Shown: positions 48,536 to 51,126 of the stretch, one piece after another
Numbering within the stretch: the first letter of the stretch is position 1
Layout: each line of letters begins with the position of its first letter
Assembly: GCA_031082125.1 (NCBI GenBank)
Contig: JAVHLM010000043.1
Span: 1 to 51,126 of the forward strand
Direction of reading: 5' to 3'
DNA from: Candidatus Eremiobacterota bacterium
GTDB lineage: Bacteria; Vulcanimicrobiota; CADAWZ01; Ess09-12
Length of the DNA stretch: 51,126 nt
The notes under the pieces: model-generated
Told to the model about the DNA's origin: nothing
The model's database searches: none
The model's input: the letters and a program-made list of their open reading frames with translations, nothing else
Position numbers and translations under genes: made by a program

Positions 48536-51126
48536 TCAGGGATAGACTTTCGCGAGGGCCAGGGCCTCCCTGTACTTGACCTCTGACGCGGGCCTCTCGA
48601 GGATCTGCGTCACCTGGGGCTTCTCGCTCCCCAGGGCCTTGAGGGCTACCGAGGAGAACTCCACCCAGTCCTGGTCCTCCATGAAACTCTGACCTTTCTT
48701 GCGGTACACTACCCTTGACTTCATAGGCGATTTCTTTCCCTCGTCAAGGCAGTCAGGGCAGAAATCGACTCTCTGGAATGCCTTGCCGCCGCAGTCGGGG
48801 CAGTCTCTCGAGAGGCGGATATTGGATTCCTTGTAAACCTCATCGGAATCCTTCACCGAGAGCTTCTCGGGATCGAAGGAGATCTCGTCCACATTCTCGA
48901 CAAAGGCCGAGGACTTTCCGAAGACCGAACGCTTCACGTTCAGCAGAAGGCCGCTCGTCAGAAGCTTTTCAGTGGCAGACTTGTGATCGACCTTTTCCGC
49001 CGCCGCCATGGAGGCAACCTGCTGATGTGCCTCAACGGCCTCGTCGGCCAGCAGCAGCGCCGCCGCAGACTGCGCCCCCATGACGGATGGCCTGTCGGTT
49101 CTCACGAGAGCGGGGCCCGTGGAGCCCATGGCAATGGCCTGCCTGACCTGCCTTTCCGCTTCCTGGATTATTGTGGGCTCCATGTTGAGAGCTTTCATGA
49201 GGTCAAGGAACCTGGACTGCCCGCGGCCCGTTGACGTGGCCTGGAGGAAGTTCTGCATGAAGAGATCGCGCATCTCCCTGTCTTTACCGATGCTCTCCAT
49301 CAGATGGTCAAAGAACATCTTTCCCTTGCTGCTCAGAATGGCGTTGTTGCAGACATCAAAGAGGGCGTCGCGGCTCGTGGCATTGGAGAAGACCTGCCTC
49401 ACCGTGTCCCTGAACTGCTCCTTCTGGTGGCCTGTTGACGAGAGATGTGCCAGGCTCCGCATGAACTCCTCGCGGAGCTCCTGGGAGCCCTTGATCCTCT
49501 CGGCGAAGCCCTCGAAGGCCGCCGCTCCCTGAGGATGGGAGATGCCTTTCTGGATGATTGACAGGAAGGCATTTCCCACGTTCACATCATTGCGGACCTC
49601 GCCCAGGAGCTCCAGAAGCTTCTGGTGGCCGCCGTCAGTGCGGGAAAGGCCTGAGAGGGCGGTGATGAAGCCTGCCGACATCCCCCTGTCCGTTGAGATG
49701 TTCTGCAGGAACTTATAGAGGCTGTCCTTCGTAGCAGGGCTCTTGGACGCCTCATGAAGAAAGGAGACAAGTGAATCGGCCAGGCGCCCGTCCTCACCGG
49801 ACTGGGTGAGGAGCTCTGCGAGCGCCCCTTTGCTCTCGGGATTCTGCGAGGCAGAGAGCAGCATCTTGAGGCGCGCCGGCATCATCTCGGGGAGCTGCGA
49901 CGCGTAGTGGAGCTCCGACGCCAGGGCATCCCTTCCTCTCTGGGTCCGTGAAGCCGACAGATCGGCCTTTACATGGAGTGCCGAAAGCTCGTCGTCTTCC
50001 GAGACCTTCTCCATAAGGGCGGCCAGGGCGTCGCGCCTGTCCTGGAGCTCCATGGTGCGGGCTCTCATATGAGCGCTGCTTGACGCGAGCTCGGGGTTCT
50101 GCGAGGCGAACCGGTATTCCTGGGCCACCTGCTCGCGGCCTTCAGGGTTTCCAAGAGCCTGGCTGCGGAGGGTGATCTCGCCCCCTGCCACTTCTTCATG
50201 ATGGACGGCCTGCTGATAGTAGGTATTGAGGGCCTGGGAGCCCTTTTCCGTCGATGCGCAGGCAACGCGCATCTTCATTTCAGAGTTCGCGATTGAGGGT
50301 TCTGCCTCGGCTCTCTGGTAATATTCCGCCAGTGCTTTGGCCCCCTCGTAATTCTTCATCACCGAGGTCCTCAGGGTGATCTCCGAGGCGGCGGCCTCAC
50401 TGTGCGCACTTTCGGCAGCCGTCAGCTCTCGCATGGCATGGGGGTCTTCCGCCGATCTCATCGCGCTCTCCCGCACCATCACCGCCGATGCCGCCTGCCC
50501 GGGCTTCTCGCTGAGGGCCATGTTGTAGGCTGCCAGCGCTTCGGGGTCCCTGGCGGACTTGAGGGCGCTCTCATAGACCCTGGCCTCGCTCGCGGCAAGC
50601 TCGGGCTTCTGGCTTATTGCGGTATTGAAATCCTTGATGGCTTCAGGATCTTTCAGGGATCTTGCAGAGCTCTCATAGACCCTGATCTCGGAGGCCGCCA
50701 GGTCGGGATCGGCCTTCAGGGTCCTGTTGAAGTCCCTGAGAGCCGAGGGATCCTCCTTGGAGTCGATGGCGCTCTGCTCCACCCGCACGTGGGATGCAGA
50801 AAGGTCATTGTCGGCCTTCATGTCATTGTAGAACTCCCTAAGGGCGGCAGGGTCTTCTGCGGATTTTATCGAGCTCTGCTCCACTCTCACATGGGACGCC
50901 GAGAGGTTGCTGTCCTTCTTCAGGTCATTGTAGAATTCCTTGAGGGCCCCGGCATCCTCGGTGGACTTCATCGAGCTCTGCTCCACTCTCACATGGGACG
51001 CCGAGAGGTTGCTGTCCTTCTTCAGGTCATTGTAGAATTCCTTGAGGGCCCCGGCATCCTCGGTGGACTTCATCGAGCTCTGCTCCACTCTCACATGGGA
51101 CGCCGAGAGGTTGCTGTCCTTCTTCA
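48536..51126 (-). CDS. long solenoid protein of strict 34-residue repeats with C-terminal zinc ribbon (N-terminus outside the window)
   Basis: The frame is open from the right edge down to the stop at 48536; at least 863 residues are present and the start lies beyond 51126. I count about 19 consecutive units of exactly 34 residues. The first three are nearly identical (HVRVEQSSMKSTEDAG cores), and later ones are diverged (EIRVYESSARSLKDPEA, FITALSGLSRTDGGHQ). Each fits two helices, as in TPR- or HEAT-like solenoids, but the consensus differs from TPR. The C-terminus (about 600-863) contains a zinc ribbon (CPDCGGKAFQRVDFCPDC) and a VDEISFDPEKL segment. Function is unknown; a protein-binding scaffold is likely. 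Confidence 0.88.
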   Translation of the reverse strand, partial: KKDSNLSASHVRVEQSSMKSTEDAGALKEFYNDLKKDSNLSASHVRVEQSSMKSTEDAGALKEFYNDLKKDSNLSASHVRVEQSSIKSAEDPAALREFYNDMKADNDLSASHVRVEQSAIDSKEDPSALRDFNRTLKADPDLAASEIRVYESSARSLKDPEAIKDFNTAISQKPELAASEARVYESALKSARDPEALAAYNMALSEKPGQAASAVMVRESAMRSAEDPHAMRELTAAESAHSEAAASEITLRTSVMKNYEGAKALAEYYQRAEAEPSIANSEMKMRVACASTEKGSQALNTYYQQAVHHEEVAGGEITLRSQALGNPEGREQVAQEYRFASQNPELASSSAHMRARTMELQDRRDALAALMEKVSEDDELSALHVKADLSASRTQRGRDALASELHYASQLPEMMPARLKMLLSASQNPESKGALAELLTQSGEDGRLADSLVSFLHEASKSPATKDSLYKFLQNISTDRGMSAGFITALSGLSRTDGGHQKLLELLGEVRNDVNVGNAFLSIIQKGISHPQGAAAFEGFAERIKGSQELREEFMRSLAHLSSTGHQKEQFRDTVRQVFSNATSRDALFDVCNNAILSSKGKMFFDHLMESIGKDREMRDLFMQNFLQATSTGRGQSRFLDLMKALNMEPTIIQEAERQVRQAIAMGSTGPALVRTDRPSVMGAQSAAALLLADEAVEAHQQVASMAAAEKVDHKSATEKLLTSGLLLNVKRSVFGKSSAFVENVDEISFDPEKLSVKDSDEVYKESNIRLSRDCPDCGGKAFQRVDFCPDCLDEGKKSPMKSRVVYRKKGQSFMEDQDWVEFSSVALKALGSEKPQVTQILERPASEVKYREALALAKVYP
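50869..51126. repeat. 102-bp tandem DNA repeats at the right edge
   Basis: A 102-bp unit (34 codons) is repeated with full identity at 50939-51040 and 51041-51126 (cut by the window), and with partial identity at 50869-50938. Being exact at nucleotide level, it is recent and probably length-variable; the array may continue past the window. Confidence 0.92.

Overview
The window is 51 kb of dense, GC-rich bacterial DNA. Good Shine-Dalgarno sites (GGAGG-like) are common, GTG and TTG starts occur, and many neighbouring genes overlap by 4 nt (ATGA or GTGA). I see no rRNA, tRNA, IS element or CRISPR array. The gene content (HdrABC/MvhD, a DsrK-like protein, a K+-independent membrane pyrophosphatase, nifU/nifS-type Fe-S assembly, a DUF2148 ferredoxin-like protein, multiheme or anchored cytochromes c) suggests an anaerobic or microaerophilic bacterium. 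The many large secreted, TPR and repeat proteins would fit an uncultured candidate lineage. I cannot name the phylum from the sequence alone.

Layout. 1-8.3 kb: the N-terminal part of an HNH-type nuclease paralogue, a secreted-type peptidoglycan-binding-like protein, a large VIT/VWA/DUF2135 protein, a ferredoxin plus membrane protein pair, and a small protein coupled to a zincin-like metalloprotease. 8.6-14.3 kb: a TPR lipoprotein, then a nifU-nifS-rhomboid/TPR operon. 14.5-19.4 kb: a Ser/Pro-linker lipoprotein with a repeated propeller-like domain, broken by one frameshift and closed by a strong terminator, then an Ala/Pro/Lys-rich protein with 180-bp internal repeats. 19.4-25.2 kb: a hypothetical protein, an ankyrin protein, a DUF4143 ATPase whose start lies on a perfect 34-bp palindrome, and a full-length HNH protein behind a perfect sigma70 promoter. 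25.2-28.4 kb: DUF2148, panB, folD and a PilZ-like protein.

28.4-42.5 kb is the energy-metabolism core. On the minus strand a seven-gene, almost fully overlapping operon encodes a NarI/DsrM-like cytochrome b, a diheme cytochrome c, a TAT-type Rieske protein, cytochrome b6, subunit IV, an anchored monoheme cytochrome c and an HdrD/DsrK-like CCG protein. This looks like a b6f-type quinol complex merged with a DsrMK-type complex. Upstream on the same strand lies hppA. Divergent from hppA runs a giant HdrA-GltD-HdrA fusion followed by mvhD, hdrC and hdrB. The inferred theme is an electron-bifurcating soluble Hdr module, a quinone-linked membrane module and pyrophosphate-driven ion pumping encoded side by side.

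42.5-51.1 kb: an HD-GYP phosphodiesterase, an MFS transporter, a STAS protein, several small envelope proteins, a probable selenoprotein (in-frame TGA followed by a SECIS-like hairpin) with a discoidin-like glycan-binding domain, and at the right edge a protein built almost entirely of strict 34-residue helical repeats that runs off the window.

Most notable: the candidate selenoprotein at 47.4-48.1 kb and the hybrid Rieske/b6-DsrMK operon at 28.4-33.2 kb.
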